A stretch of 64,000 nt of DNA from the NCBI GenBank assembly GCA_030849945.1, contig JAVDKK010000001.1:1426001-1490000 (forward strand), read 5' to 3'. The notes under the pieces were generated by a model. That model ran no database searches and was not told the DNA's origin. It worked only from the letters and a program-made list of their open reading frames with translations. Shown in pieces: positions 18,019 to 26,905 of the stretch. This DNA is from Schauerella fraxinea. Its GTDB lineage: Bacteria; Pseudomonadota; Gammaproteobacteria; Burkholderiales; Burkholderiaceae_B. Each line of letters begins with the position of its first letter. Positions within the stretch are counted from its first letter, which is position 1. Position numbers and translations under genes: made by a program.

Positions 18019-19655
18019 TGAATGCGTTGATGATGCACCTCCCGGTATTGCCGATCGTGATTCCGTTGATGACGGGGTCGGCGTTGCTTTTGATCGGCGA
18101 TGGTCACCGTATCGGCCGCAACGCGCTGTCGTTGCTGGCTGTGGTTGCGCAGCTCGCGGTGGCCGTGATGCTGCTGTTGGCCGCGGACGGCCGTCTGGGA
18201 CTGAACTGGATTCACGATATCGGCGTCTATCTGCCGGGCGATTGGCCCGCGCCGTTCGGCATCGTGCTCGTGGTCGATCGGCTTGCTGCCGTCATGCTGT
18301 GCCTGAGCGCGGTGCTGGGCGTCATGACCTTGGTGTTTTCGCTGGCACGTTGGGATCGCGCGGGCGTGCACTTCCTGCCGTTGTTCCAGTTCCTGCTGAT
18401 GGGTCTGAATGGCGCGTTCCTCACGGGCGATCTGTTCAACCTGTTCGTGTTTTTCGAAGTGCTGCTGGCCGCGTCCTATGGGCTGATCCTGCACGGTTCG
18501 GGCGCCACGCGCGTGCGCGCCGGGCTGCGCTATATCGTCGTCAATCTGCTGGCCTCGTTCCTATTGTTGATCGGCATCGCGTTGATCTACGGCGTGACCG
18601 GCACGCTCAATATGGCCGATCTGGCGATGCGCGCCGGTAGTCTGGCGACGGGCGACCGTCAGTTGTACGAAGCCGGCGCGGCGATTCTCAGCGTGGCCTT
18701 CCTGGTCAAGGCTGGCGCCTGGCCGATGAACTTCTGGTTGGCGGCGGGCTATGGCAGCGCCGCAGCGCCGGTCGCCGCCATGTTCACCATCATGACCAAG
18801 GTCGGCATCTATGCGCTGTTGCGCTTGGGCTCGTTGCTGCTGCCCACAGGCGCGCCGGCGGCGTTCGGCCTGGAGTGGATGTTCATCATCGGTATCGCCA
18901 CCTTGGCGTTCGGCGCGATCGGCCTGATGGCCGCGCAACAACTCGAGCGCGTGGTCGGCTATTGCGTCATTGTGTCGTCGGGCACCTTGCTCACTACCTT
19001 GGGCATGCCCGGCGTGGCGCTCACCGGTCCGGCATTGTTCTACTTGTTGAGTTCGGTATTGGCCACGGCCGCGTTCTATATGCTGATCGAGATGATCGAA
19101 CGCACGCGGGTCTTTGGCGCCAACGTGCTGGCCGTCACGCTCGATATGTTCGATCTTGACGACCCGCATACCGAAAACCGGTCGGATGACGTGGTGGGGG
19201 TGGCGATTCCAGCGGCGATGGCATTCCTGGGGCTGGCCTTTGTGTCGTGCGTCCTGCTCGTTACGGGCTTGCCGCCGCTTTCGGGCTTCGTGGCCAAGTT
19301 CTCGATCCTGTCGGGCGCCATCACGGCGGCCAACGGTAGTACCCCACCGCTGGATGCCTGGCTCTTGATGGGCGGCATCCTGATTTCCGGTCTGGCGGGC
19401 GTGGTGGCATTGAGCCGCACCGGCGTGCGCGTGTTCTGGGGTTCGGGCGATCGCACCACGCCGCGTTTGCGGCTGGTCGAAGCGGTGCCGGTATCGGCAC
19501 TCATCGCCCTGTGTATTGCGCTGGCGGCGTTTGCCGGACCCGTCATGGGCTACCTGACGTCGGCGGCGCAATCGTTGGATCGTCCGAAAGATTACGTCGA
19601 GGCCGTGCGCGGTGCCCCGTCGCAACGCCTGCCCGGTTATGGAGTACAGCCATGA
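18015..19655 (+). CDS. phaD: Mrp/Pha antiporter subunit D
   Basis: This 546-residue NuoN/NuoM-like polytopic protein is the second antiporter-like subunit. It shows the family pattern of FLVKAGAWPMNFWLAAGYGS and a later broken-helix region (CVLLVTGLPPLSGFVAKF). Two ATGs occur in tandem at 18015 and 18018; either fits. A four-base overlap with subunit C and with the next gene shows tight translational coupling through the operon. Confidence 0.95.
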   Translation: MMNALMMHLPVLPIVIPLMTGSALLLIGDGHRIGRNALSLLAVVAQLAVAVMLLLAADGRLGLNWIHDIGVYLPGDWPAPFGIVLVVDRLAAVMLCLSAVLGVMTLVFSLARWDRAGVHFLPLFQFLLMGLNGAFLTGDLFNLFVFFEVLLAASYGLILHGSGATRVRAGLRYIVVNLLASFLLLIGIALIYGVTGTLNMADLAMRAGSLATGDRQLYEAGAAILSVAFLVKAGAWPMNFWLAAGYGSAAAPVAAMFTIMTKVGIYALLRLGSLLLPTGAPAAFGLEWMFIIGIATLAFGAIGLMAAQQLERVVGYCVIVSSGTLLTTLGMPGVALTGPALFYLLSSVLATAAFYMLIEMIERTRVFGANVLAVTLDMFDLDDPHTENRSDDVVGVAIPAAMAFLGLAFVSCVLLVTGLPPLSGFVAKFSILSGAITAANGSTPPLDAWLLMGGILISGLAGVVALSRTGVRVFWGSGDRTTPRLRLVEAVPVSALIALCIALAAFAGPVMGYLTSAAQSLDRPKDYVEAVRGAPSQRLPGYGVQP

Positions 19656-20128
19656 TGAAATATCTACTGCTGCCGGTGGCGCTGCTCATCATGTGGTCGC
19701 TGCTGAACGATTCGATCTCGCCTGGGCAGATGCTGCTGGGCGGCGCGCTGGCGATCTTCTTCACGTGGGCTGCGGGTTCGTTGCGGCCCAAGCGCGCCTA
19801 CCCGAAGAAAGTGCTGACGGCGTTAGGCCTGGCCTGCCGTGTGTTCTGGGATGTGGCGCGTTCGAATGTGTCGGTCTTTCGCATCATCTGGCGCCCGACG
19901 CGCGGCAAGATCACCTCCGGGTTCATGACGATCCCGCTGTCGATGAAGGATCCGCACGGTCTTGCCGTGCTGGCGTGCATCCTGTCGTATACGCCGGGGT
20001 CGGTGTGGGTGGGCCTGTCGCCCGAGAACGTGCTCACGCTGCATGTGCTCGACCTGAAAGACGAGTCGGAATGGGTGCACCTCGTGCACACCCGCTACGA
20101 AGCGCCGTTGAAGGAGATTTTCGAATGA
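19652..20128 (+). CDS. phaE: Mrp/Pha antiporter subunit E
   Basis: This 158-residue protein has two N-terminal membrane helices (LLLPVALLIMWSLLNDSI and MLLGGALAIFFTWAAG) and a cytosolic domain containing LSYTPGSVWVGLS, the MrpE pattern. The reading frame is open upstream, but the ATG at 19652 overlaps the subunit D stop as in the rest of the operon and gives the normal family length. Confidence 0.95.
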   Translation: MMKYLLLPVALLIMWSLLNDSISPGQMLLGGALAIFFTWAAGSLRPKRAYPKKVLTALGLACRVFWDVARSNVSVFRIIWRPTRGKITSGFMTIPLSMKDPHGLAVLACILSYTPGSVWVGLSPENVLTLHVLDLKDESEWVHLVHTRYEAPLKEIFE

Positions 20129-20406
20129 ATACCCTCTTGTTTGTCGCTTGTGTGTTTGCCTTGCTCTGCTTCGTGGCAGGCATGGCGTGCGCGGCGATCC
20201 GCATTTTTCGCGGCCCGACGGCACAGGATCGTGTGCTGGCGCTGGACTGCCTGTACATCAACGGCATGTTGGCCGTGCTGGTGATCGGCATCCAGATCGG
20301 CAGCATGCTGTATTTCGATATTGCGTTGCTGATCGCCTTGTTCGGCTTCGTCGGATCGACGGCGATGGCCAAATTTCTGTTGCGCGGTGAGGTGATCGAG
20401 CCATGA
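20125..20406 (+). CDS. phaF: Mrp/Pha antiporter subunit F
   Basis: This 93-residue, three-helix membrane protein contains the MrpF signature FRGPTAQDRVLALD between helices one and two. ATG at 20125 overlaps the subunit E stop by four bases, and its stop overlaps the subunit G start in the same way. A much longer open frame upstream is read-through of subunit E in another frame. Confidence 0.95.
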   Translation: MNTLLFVACVFALLCFVAGMACAAIRIFRGPTAQDRVLALDCLYINGMLAVLVIGIQIGSMLYFDIALLIALFGFVGSTAMAKFLLRGEVIEP

Positions 20407-20720
20407 TGGAACACGACTTGCCCGCTTGGGCCGCCATTCCGGCTTCGTTGCTGTTGGTTATCGGCGGCATTCTCGCGCTCACCGGATCGATCGGCCTGCT
20501 GCGTTTGAGAACCTTCTACAAGCGCATCCACTCGCCCACATTGGGCAATACGTTCGGCTCGCTTTGCGTGCTGATCGCCTCGATCATTACCTCGTCGGCG
20601 ATCGTGGGACGTCCCGTATTGCACGAAGTGATGATCACGGTATTCCTGATTCTGACCTCGCCCGTGACGGCCATGATGCTGATGCGCGCGGCAGTGTTTC
20701 GCAACCGCGGCACGAACTGA
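20403..20720 (+). CDS. phaG: Mrp/Pha antiporter subunit G
   Basis: This 105-residue membrane protein has three helices and the MrpG pattern LTGSIGLLRLRTFYKRIHSP followed by LGNTFGSL. It is the last subunit of the operon and is followed 29 bases later by a strong hairpin, so the transcription unit probably ends here. The set is complete (A/B, C, D, E, F, G), so a functional antiporter is expected. Confidence 0.95.
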   Translation: MMEHDLPAWAAIPASLLLVIGGILALTGSIGLLRLRTFYKRIHSPTLGNTFGSLCVLIASIITSSAIVGRPVLHEVMITVFLILTSPVTAMMLMRAAVFRNRGTN

Positions 20721-20749
20721 CGGCTGCATCTTCGCGGCATGAAAATGTG

Positions 20750-20785
20750 AGGGCACACCTTCAGGGCATGAAGGTGTGCCCTTTG
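20750..20785 (+). terminator. Hairpin terminator after the antiporter operon
   Basis: A perfect 14-bp stem (20750-20763 with 20769-20782) encloses a 5-base GGGCA loop. The downstream T run is only three bases, so intrinsic termination may be weak; the stem is nevertheless exceptionally stable. Confidence 0.7.
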
Positions 20786-20888
20786 TGCGTTGGGCACGAC
20801 ACCCATTCGCGGCCCCCGTGTTGGGCCGTCGTCATTCCCTCGAAGCGACGAGCTGAGCACTATTTTCGTGATGACTCGGCATGGCAGG

Positions 20889-20917
20889 TTGACAACACTT
20901 TGTGTTGCTTTTGTATC
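20889..20917 (+). promoter_or_regulatory. Candidate sigma-70 promoter for the PAS hybrid kinase
   Basis: A perfect TTGACA (20889-20894) is followed at 17 bases by TGTATC. The surrounding 20895-20925 stretch is AT-rich compared with its neighbourhood, and it lies 75 bases before the kinase start. The -10 hexamer is a weak match. Confidence 0.4.
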
Positions 20918-20991
20918 TTTATGTCACGTTTTCCAGTAAAACGGGTCGGGATCTCGCCAACGGGGCGCGATACACGCTGTGACCGACGTTC

Positions 20992-23754
20992 ATGCCGCCC
21001 TCGACGCTTTCCAGCCTGGTTGCCAATCTGGCACCGACGGCTCCCTTTTTCTCGTGGTACCTGCTTGCAGCCTGGGTGTCGACGCTCGCATTGGCACTCG
21101 CCTTCTGGCGATTGCGCCGACGCTACGCCGCACTGAAGCGTTCTGGCCGCGAGCGCGAAGTGCGCATGGACGCCTTGCTGTCCACGGCGGTGGATGGCGT
21201 CATCATTCTCGATGCGAAGGGGCTGGTACTCGAATACAACACGGCTGCCGAGCGCATCTTCGGCTGGCGGCGTGACGAGGTGATCGGACACAACGTCAGT
21301 ATGTTGATGGACGAATCGTTGCGGCAATCGCACGATGGCTTTCTGTCGCGTTACCTGCAAACCGGCGCGGCCAACATCATCGGCCGTACGCGCGAAGTGC
21401 AGGGGCTCAACAAGAATGGTGCGAGCGTGCCGATTCGTTTGGCGATCGGACATGAGCGCTTGCCCGATCGGGATCTGTTCGTGGGCTATGTGACCGATGT
21501 CACCGAGCGCGTTTCGATGGAGCAGGCGCTGCGCATCAACGAGCAGCAATTTCGCTCGCTGATACGCAACATCCCCGGGATCTGCTATCGCGCGCTGCTT
21601 TCCGACGACTGGCCGATGCTGTTCATCAGCAACGCCGTCGAACGGGTGACAGGCTTTCCCGCCGCGGATTTCCTGGGTTCGCAGCCGGCGCGAAAATTCA
21701 TGGATCTGGTGCATGCGGACGACATCGCGCGCGTGACCTCGGGCATCATCCAAGCCATTCTCGACGATCGCCCGTTCCTCATCGAGTATCGCCTGGTGCA
21801 TCGCGATGGTACGCAGCGCTGGATGTGGACCAATGGCGGCGGCGTGCGCGATCAGCAGGGCCGCTTGAAGTGGATCGATTGCGTGGTGCTCGACATTACC
21901 GAGCGGCACGCCATGGACGAAGCCTTGCGCGAAGCCAAGGAGCGCGCCGAACAGGCCGCTGCCGCCCGTGCGGCGTTTGTGGCAAACATGAGCCATGAAA
22001 TCCGCACGCCCATGAACGCCATCCTCGGCTTTACCGATGTGATGCGCCAGGGCGAACTGAACACCGAACAACGCCGCTATCTCGACATCATCCGCAATGC
22101 CGGGCAGTCGCTGCTGGGCCTGCTCAACGAAGTGCTCGACACCGCCAAGCTTGATAAGGGCGCCGTTGAATTGGTGCTGGCCGAGTTCAATTTGCTCGCC
22201 CTGATCGACGAGGTGACATCGACCTTGGGCGCGAGCGCGCGTGCCAAGCAACTGGCGCTGACCATCGAGTACGACGACGGCGCACCGCGCTATTTTTCGG
22301 GCGATGAAATGCGCATCCGCCAGATTCTGACGAACCTGCTGGGCAATGCGATCAAGTTCACTGAGTCGGGTTCTGTGGTCGTAGGCGTCACGCTGGACGA
22401 CACAACGTGCGTGCATCTGCGCGTGTCGGACACCGGCATCGGCATTCCACCCGAGCGCATCGATGCGATTTTCGAGCCGTTCACGCAGGCCGATGCCTCC
22501 ATGACGCGCCGCTTCGGGGGCACTGGCTTGGGCACCACGATCAGCAAGCAATTGACCGAACTGATGGATGGCCGGATCTGGGCCGAGAGCGCGGCGGGCG
22601 AGGGCAGCACGTTCCACGTCGTATTGCCGTTGGCGACCGCGCATCGCGTGCCGGCCGCCAATGCACGCACGAGCGGCATCATGCCGTTGGCGCCGCTCAC
22701 CATTTTGATCGCGGACGATGTGCCGCAGAACCTGTCGCTCATGACCTTGCTGCTCACCCGATTCGGGCACGAGGTGGTGACCGCATGCGATGGCGTGCAA
22801 GCCGCCGAACTGGCCGCGTCGCGCGCGTTCGATCTGATTCTGATGGATGTGCAGATGAGCGGCGGCGATGGCTTGGCCGCTATTCGCCGTATTCGTGCGC
22901 ACGAAGGTCGGGCCGGATTGAAGCCCGTGCCGGCGATTGCGTTGACGGCCAGCGTGATGGATGCCGATCGTACGGCGGCGATGGCAGCCGGTATGGATGG
23001 CTTCGCCCCCAAGCCGATCGACATGGATGTGCTCAGCGCGGAGATCGTTCGCGTGATGGGCGGCGCACCGGTGCGTCCGCTCGCCGTCGAACCTCAGGAA
23101 GCGTCGCGGGCGCACATGCTGCTCGACGCGGAGCGCGGCCTGGAACGCTGGGCTCGCAATGCCACCGCCTATGACCGGGCGCTGGGCAATTTCGTGCGCG
23201 ATCATGCCGACCTGGCGGATCGATTCGCCGCGTTTCATGTGGCAACGGATGGCGTCACAGACATCGCCCCCGTGCGGCAGGCCGCGCATCGTGCGCGGGG
23301 TCTAGCCGCGAACCTGGGGTTGGAGCGCTTGGCGGCGCTGCTGGCTGAGATCGAGACGGCGGCCAGCACCAACGACATCACCGCCGTGATGACGATGCAT
23401 CCGGTGTTGAGCGTCGAAACGGCGGATGCCGTGGCAGCCATCCAGGCGCAGCGCATCTACACGGCAAGCGCGCGGCCCGCATCCCCGCAGATCGAGCCCG
23501 TTGGCGTGGCGCACCCTGTCGAGCGCCGCGGTGTGCGCACGACCGCCGATGCGCTGTACCGCTCGCTTGAGCGCGGCGCGTTGGACGACGACGCCATGGC
23601 ACGGCTGGTGTCGCTTGTGCCCCCGGAAGATCCGGTCTTGCAGCGGTTGCTGCGTGCGGTGGAAGATTTCGATTTTGACGCGGCGCGTCGCCATCTGCGC
23701 GAGTGGGGCACGGCCTCGCAAAAAGCCTCGCGCAATGATGGTGAGCGCGTATGA
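20992..23754 (+). CDS. PAS-domain hybrid sensor histidine kinase with receiver and HPt-like C-terminus
   Basis: This 920-residue kinase has a membrane anchor near residues 15-38 (FSWYLLAAWVSTLALALAFW) and two PAS domains (about 60-175 and about 180-310). A HisKA domain carries SHEIRTPMNA (His335), then come an HATPase domain ending in FGGTGLGTTISKQL and a receiver with Asp619 (LMDVQMSGGDG). A C-terminal helical region containing AHRARGLAANLG (His766) matches the HPt pattern H-x-x-(K/R)-G. It could therefore run a complete intramolecular phosphorelay. Its stop overlaps the HD-GYP gene (ATGA), pointing to output through c-di-GMP. Confidence 0.9.
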   Translation: MPPSTLSSLVANLAPTAPFFSWYLLAAWVSTLALALAFWRLRRRYAALKRSGREREVRMDALLSTAVDGVIILDAKGLVLEYNTAAERIFGWRRDEVIGHNVSMLMDESLRQSHDGFLSRYLQTGAANIIGRTREVQGLNKNGASVPIRLAIGHERLPDRDLFVGYVTDVTERVSMEQALRINEQQFRSLIRNIPGICYRALLSDDWPMLFISNAVERVTGFPAADFLGSQPARKFMDLVHADDIARVTSGIIQAILDDRPFLIEYRLVHRDGTQRWMWTNGGGVRDQQGRLKWIDCVVLDITERHAMDEALREAKERAEQAAAARAAFVANMSHEIRTPMNAILGFTDVMRQGELNTEQRRYLDIIRNAGQSLLGLLNEVLDTAKLDKGAVELVLAEFNLLALIDEVTSTLGASARAKQLALTIEYDDGAPRYFSGDEMRIRQILTNLLGNAIKFTESGSVVVGVTLDDTTCVHLRVSDTGIGIPPERIDAIFEPFTQADASMTRRFGGTGLGTTISKQLTELMDGRIWAESAAGEGSTFHVVLPLATAHRVPAANARTSGIMPLAPLTILIADDVPQNLSLMTLLLTRFGHEVVTACDGVQAAELAASRAFDLILMDVQMSGGDGLAAIRRIRAHEGRAGLKPVPAIALTASVMDADRTAAMAAGMDGFAPKPIDMDVLSAEIVRVMGGAPVRPLAVEPQEASRAHMLLDAERGLERWARNATAYDRALGNFVRDHADLADRFAAFHVATDGVTDIAPVRQAAHRARGLAANLGLERLAALLAEIETAASTNDITAVMTMHPVLSVETADAVAAIQAQRIYTASARPASPQIEPVGVAHPVERRGVRTTADALYRSLERGALDDDAMARLVSLVPPEDPVLQRLLRAVEDFDFDAARRHLREWGTASQKASRNDGERV

Positions 23755-24743
23755 CGATGTTGAACATCCTGCCGACCTTGCTGGTGGTCGACGATGAGGC
23801 CGCCAATCTGCAGTTGCTCAAGCACATCCTGCAAGCCGACTATCAATTGCTGTTTGCCAAGAACGGTGAGCGCGCGCTGGAATTGGCGCGCGAGCAGCGG
23901 CCCGATCTGATCCTGCTCGACGTGATGATGCCTGGCATGTCGGGCTATCAGGTGTGTACGGCTTTGAAGGCCGATGCGAGTACCGAGTCGATTCCCGTTA
24001 TTTTCGTGACGGCCTTGACGCATACCGACGATGAAGTTCAAGCCTTTGGCGCCGGTGCGGTGGATTTCATCACCAAGCCGGTGAGCCCTTTGATTGTGAA
24101 GGCGCGCGTGCGCACGCATTTGTCGCTGGTGCGCATGGACGAGCTCAAGGAAACGCGCCTGGAGATCGTGCATCGATTGGGGCTGGCGGCCGAGTATCGC
24201 GACAACGAAACCGGTCAGCACGTCATTCGCATGAGTCGTTATGCCCAGTTGCTTGGGCGCGCTGCCGGCATGAGCGAAGTCGCAGCCGACGATCTCTTGA
24301 ACGCGGCGCCGCTTCACGATATCGGCAAGATCGGCATTCCCGATAGCATTCTGCTCAAGCCCGGGCCGCTGAGTGCCGACGAGTGGGCGGTGATGAAAAC
24401 GCACGCCGAAATCGGTGCGCAGATCATTGGCGAACATCGTAATCCGATGTTGGCCATGGCACGCCGGATCGCGTTGAACCATCACGAAAAATGGGATGGC
24501 TCCGGCTATCCCTACGGGTTGGTCGGTGACGACATTCCGTTCGAGGCCCGCATCGTGGCCGTCTGCGACGTGCTGGATGCCTTGACCTCGCGGCGTCCCT
24601 ACAAGGAAGCATGGCCTGCCGAACGGGCGCTCGAGCACATCGATGCGCAACGGGGCAAGCACTTCGAGCCTGCGATCGTGGATTTGCTGATGGCGAATTT
24701 GCCCGCCGTCGAAGCGGTTCGGCAGCAATTTCGCGAAGATTGA
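23751..24743 (+). CDS. Response regulator with HD-GYP phosphodiesterase output domain
   Basis: This 330-residue protein has an N-terminal receiver (LVVDDEAANLQLL, Asp57 in LLDVMMPGMSG, KPVS at about 109) and a C-terminal HD-GYP domain. The metal motifs are intact: HD at 189-190 (LHDIGKIGIPD), then HHEKWDGSGYPYGL at 244-257. It is predicted to hydrolyse cyclic-di-GMP when phosphorylated. Overlap with the hybrid kinase stop makes that kinase its likely partner. Confidence 0.93.
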   Translation: MTMLNILPTLLVVDDEAANLQLLKHILQADYQLLFAKNGERALELAREQRPDLILLDVMMPGMSGYQVCTALKADASTESIPVIFVTALTHTDDEVQAFGAGAVDFITKPVSPLIVKARVRTHLSLVRMDELKETRLEIVHRLGLAAEYRDNETGQHVIRMSRYAQLLGRAAGMSEVAADDLLNAAPLHDIGKIGIPDSILLKPGPLSADEWAVMKTHAEIGAQIIGEHRNPMLAMARRIALNHHEKWDGSGYPYGLVGDDIPFEARIVAVCDVLDALTSRRPYKEAWPAERALEHIDAQRGKHFEPAIVDLLMANLPAVEAVRQQFRED

Positions 24744-24860
24744 AGGCCGGAAGGCCGGGTCCGGAGCCCGTGGCGGCGCGTTGCGCGCACGCGCACGGTG
24801 ATCGTCACCCGCGATCCACATCCCGTTTCTGAATTCATGACCGGGCGCATCGCTTGCTAA

Positions 24861-26402
24861 GTGCAGGGCTGGACTGACACTTTTCGCCCCGCGCCTATGC
24901 CTGCCAAAAACGCTCTTGCCCCGATTCCCGAACGCCATCAGCTGCAGCAGCTGATTGGCGGGCTGGGCGAGGGGATTATTGTGCTCGAGCCCGACGGACG
25001 TATCGGCTGGGCGAATGCAGCGGCACTGGCCATGCACGAGGTGCGTTCCATCAAGGCCCTGGGCGCCGACATCGATGCCTATTTTCAGACCTTCGACTTG
25101 CGGCATATGAACGACCGCAAATTGCGAAAGTCGGATTATCCGATGTCGCGGGCCAAGGCTGCCGATCTTGTGGAACCGACGCAATTCAAACTGTTTCGTC
25201 ACGGCGCCGCCAAAGACGAGATGCCGATCGGTATTCACGCGATTCGCACATTGACGTTGGTCGATCCCGAAGGGCGGCCCGATTTTCATGCGATCGTTCA
25301 TGCCGATGTGACCGTGCAAGTGGAGGCCGAGGAACGCTTCGAACGCACCTTTGCCAGCAATCCCGCGCCGGCCATGATCGTGCGCCATGACGATCACCGC
25401 ATCATCAAGGTGAATCCCGGCTTTCTGCAGATGACCGGGTACACCAATCAGGAACTGGTCAATCGCACATTGAAGACGATCGACCTGTTCGACGACAAGT
25501 CGATGCTCGATACCGTCATGACGCATCTGGCCCAGGCCGACGGTTTTCCACAAACGGATACCACGCTGCGTGTGTCGGGCGGGGCGCGCAAGTTCGTGAT
25601 CCTGGCGGGCCAGCCGCTGCAGATGGGCGAGGCGCAATGCATCTTGTTGACCTATGTCGACGTGGATGCGCGGCGCAAGGCCGAGCATGCGCTCAAGCAC
25701 AACGAAGAATTGTTTTCGAAGGCGTTCCGTTTGGCGCCGGTGCCGATGCTTGTCGTCACCCGCAAGGATGCGCGGATCCTGGATGCCAACGACGCCTTTC
25801 TGTCCAGCACGCACTACAAAAACGAAGAGGCGCTGGGTTATACGCTGCGCGAGCTTTCGCTGTGGCGGCAAGGCACTACCTTGCGCGATCTCGAACAGGC
25901 AATGGCGCGGCAGCAAAGCTTGCGCGGCCTGGATGCGCGCACCACGACCAAGGACGGCGAAGAGATCGACGGCGTGTTGTCGGCTGAGGCTGTGATGATC
26001 AACGATGACGAATGCATGTTGATCGCGATTCAGGACATCACCGATCGCAAGCGCACCGAAACCGAACTCATCACCGCGATCGAAGCCGTGATGCAAGACA
26101 CTTCATGGTTCAGCCGATCGATCATCGAGAAGCTGGCGAACATCCGCAATCCTGGCAAGCCGCGCGTGGGGGAGACGGGCGTGGGCGATTTGACGTCGCG
26201 CGAACAGGATGTATTGGGTGGACTTTGCCAGGGTTTGACGGACGCGGAGATCGCCTCCTCATTGGGTATTGCACGCAACACAGTGCGCAATCATGTGTCT
26301 ACGCTTTACGAGAAGATCGGCGTCAACCGGCGCAGTGGCGCCATCGTCTGGGCGCGCGAGCGCGGCTTTACGGGCGCGCGGCCAAGACGTCCACGCGATT
26401 GA
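24861..26402 (+). CDS. PAS-domain LuxR-type transcriptional regulator
   Basis: This protein of about 513 residues has three PAS-like domains (about 25-150, 155-275 and 285-400) and a C-terminal LuxR helix-turn-helix with LTSREQDVLGGLCQGLTDAE and NTVRNHVSTLYEKIGV. It has no receiver, so it is a cytosolic one-component sensor or receives a signal through PAS-PAS contact. The start is uncertain: GTG at 24861 gives 513 residues and ATG at 24897 gives 501; neither has a convincing Shine-Dalgarno. It is 117 bases after the HD-GYP gene and may be the transcriptional arm of that block. Confidence 0.85.
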   Translation: MQGWTDTFRPAPMPAKNALAPIPERHQLQQLIGGLGEGIIVLEPDGRIGWANAAALAMHEVRSIKALGADIDAYFQTFDLRHMNDRKLRKSDYPMSRAKAADLVEPTQFKLFRHGAAKDEMPIGIHAIRTLTLVDPEGRPDFHAIVHADVTVQVEAEERFERTFASNPAPAMIVRHDDHRIIKVNPGFLQMTGYTNQELVNRTLKTIDLFDDKSMLDTVMTHLAQADGFPQTDTTLRVSGGARKFVILAGQPLQMGEAQCILLTYVDVDARRKAEHALKHNEELFSKAFRLAPVPMLVVTRKDARILDANDAFLSSTHYKNEEALGYTLRELSLWRQGTTLRDLEQAMARQQSLRGLDARTTTKDGEEIDGVLSAEAVMINDDECMLIAIQDITDRKRTETELITAIEAVMQDTSWFSRSIIEKLANIRNPGKPRVGETGVGDLTSREQDVLGGLCQGLTDAEIASSLGIARNTVRNHVSTLYEKIGVNRRSGAIVWARERGFTGARPRRPRD

Positions 26403-26448
26403 CGCATATGCCGATATCACACTGAAGACATGTTTTTTTACGCAGGAC

Positions 26449-26492
26449 GGCCAGACTTACATTCCGGTAATTTCTGAGTATCGAGTCTGGCC
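26449..26492. repeat. Inverted repeat between the LuxR gene and the CsbD-like gene
   Basis: GGCCAGACT (26449-26457) is repeated inverted as AGTCTGGCC (26484-26492) with 26 bases between. The 147-base gap around it is AT-rich and presumably holds the promoter of the small gene that follows. The dyad could be an operator or an mRNA structure; no T run follows, so it is not an obvious terminator. Confidence 0.5.
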
Positions 26493-26549
26493 TATCGTTA
26501 ACTTATCCGACGGAATCTACCGCCGATTTATTCACTTAGGAGTTGTTCC

Positions 26550-26819
26550 ATGGATCTCAACCGTCTCGAAGGTACCGTCAAGGATCTGGCCGGCCGCGCC
26601 GAACAAGCTTACGGCGAAGCCGCCGGCGACACGAAGCGCGAATCGCGTGGCTATGCCCGTCAAGCCGAAGGCCGCGTGCAAAGCGCTTACGGTCAAACAA
26701 TCGACCAAGTGCGCGATGCCGCTTGCGAAGTGAGCCGCGCCGTCGAACGCAACCCGCTGGGCGCCGTACTGGTTGCCGGTGCCGTGGGTTACGTGCTGGC
26801 GCTGTTAACGCGCCGTTGA
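26550..26819 (+). CDS. CsbD-like small stress protein with C-terminal membrane anchor
   Basis: This is an 89-residue protein. Residues 1-45 look like a CsbD-family repeat region (LEGTVKDLAGRAEQAYGEAA). The last 25 residues (VERNPLGAVLVAGAVGYVLA plus a basic end) resemble the glycine-zipper anchor of DUF883/ElaB-type proteins. Both families are associated with general or envelope stress. AGGAG lies 8-12 bases before the ATG. It is monocistronic, bounded by an intrinsic terminator. Confidence 0.8.
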   Translation: MDLNRLEGTVKDLAGRAEQAYGEAAGDTKRESRGYARQAEGRVQSAYGQTIDQVRDAACEVSRAVERNPLGAVLVAGAVGYVLALLTRR

Positions 26820-26844
26820 TCGCATCTGCGCATCGCAGTAATGG

Positions 26845-26871
26845 AAACACCGGCCGATGGCCGGTGTTTTT
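26845..26871 (+). terminator. Rho-independent terminator after the CsbD-like gene
   Basis: An 11-bp perfect stem (26845-26855 with 26859-26869) has a 3-base GAT loop and ends in a TTTTT run. It separates the small gene from the convergent thioesterase gene and could weakly serve both strands. Confidence 0.85.
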
Positions 26872-26905
26872 ACGTGGGCAATTAGCGTAGCGTCGAGTGG
26901 CCCCT

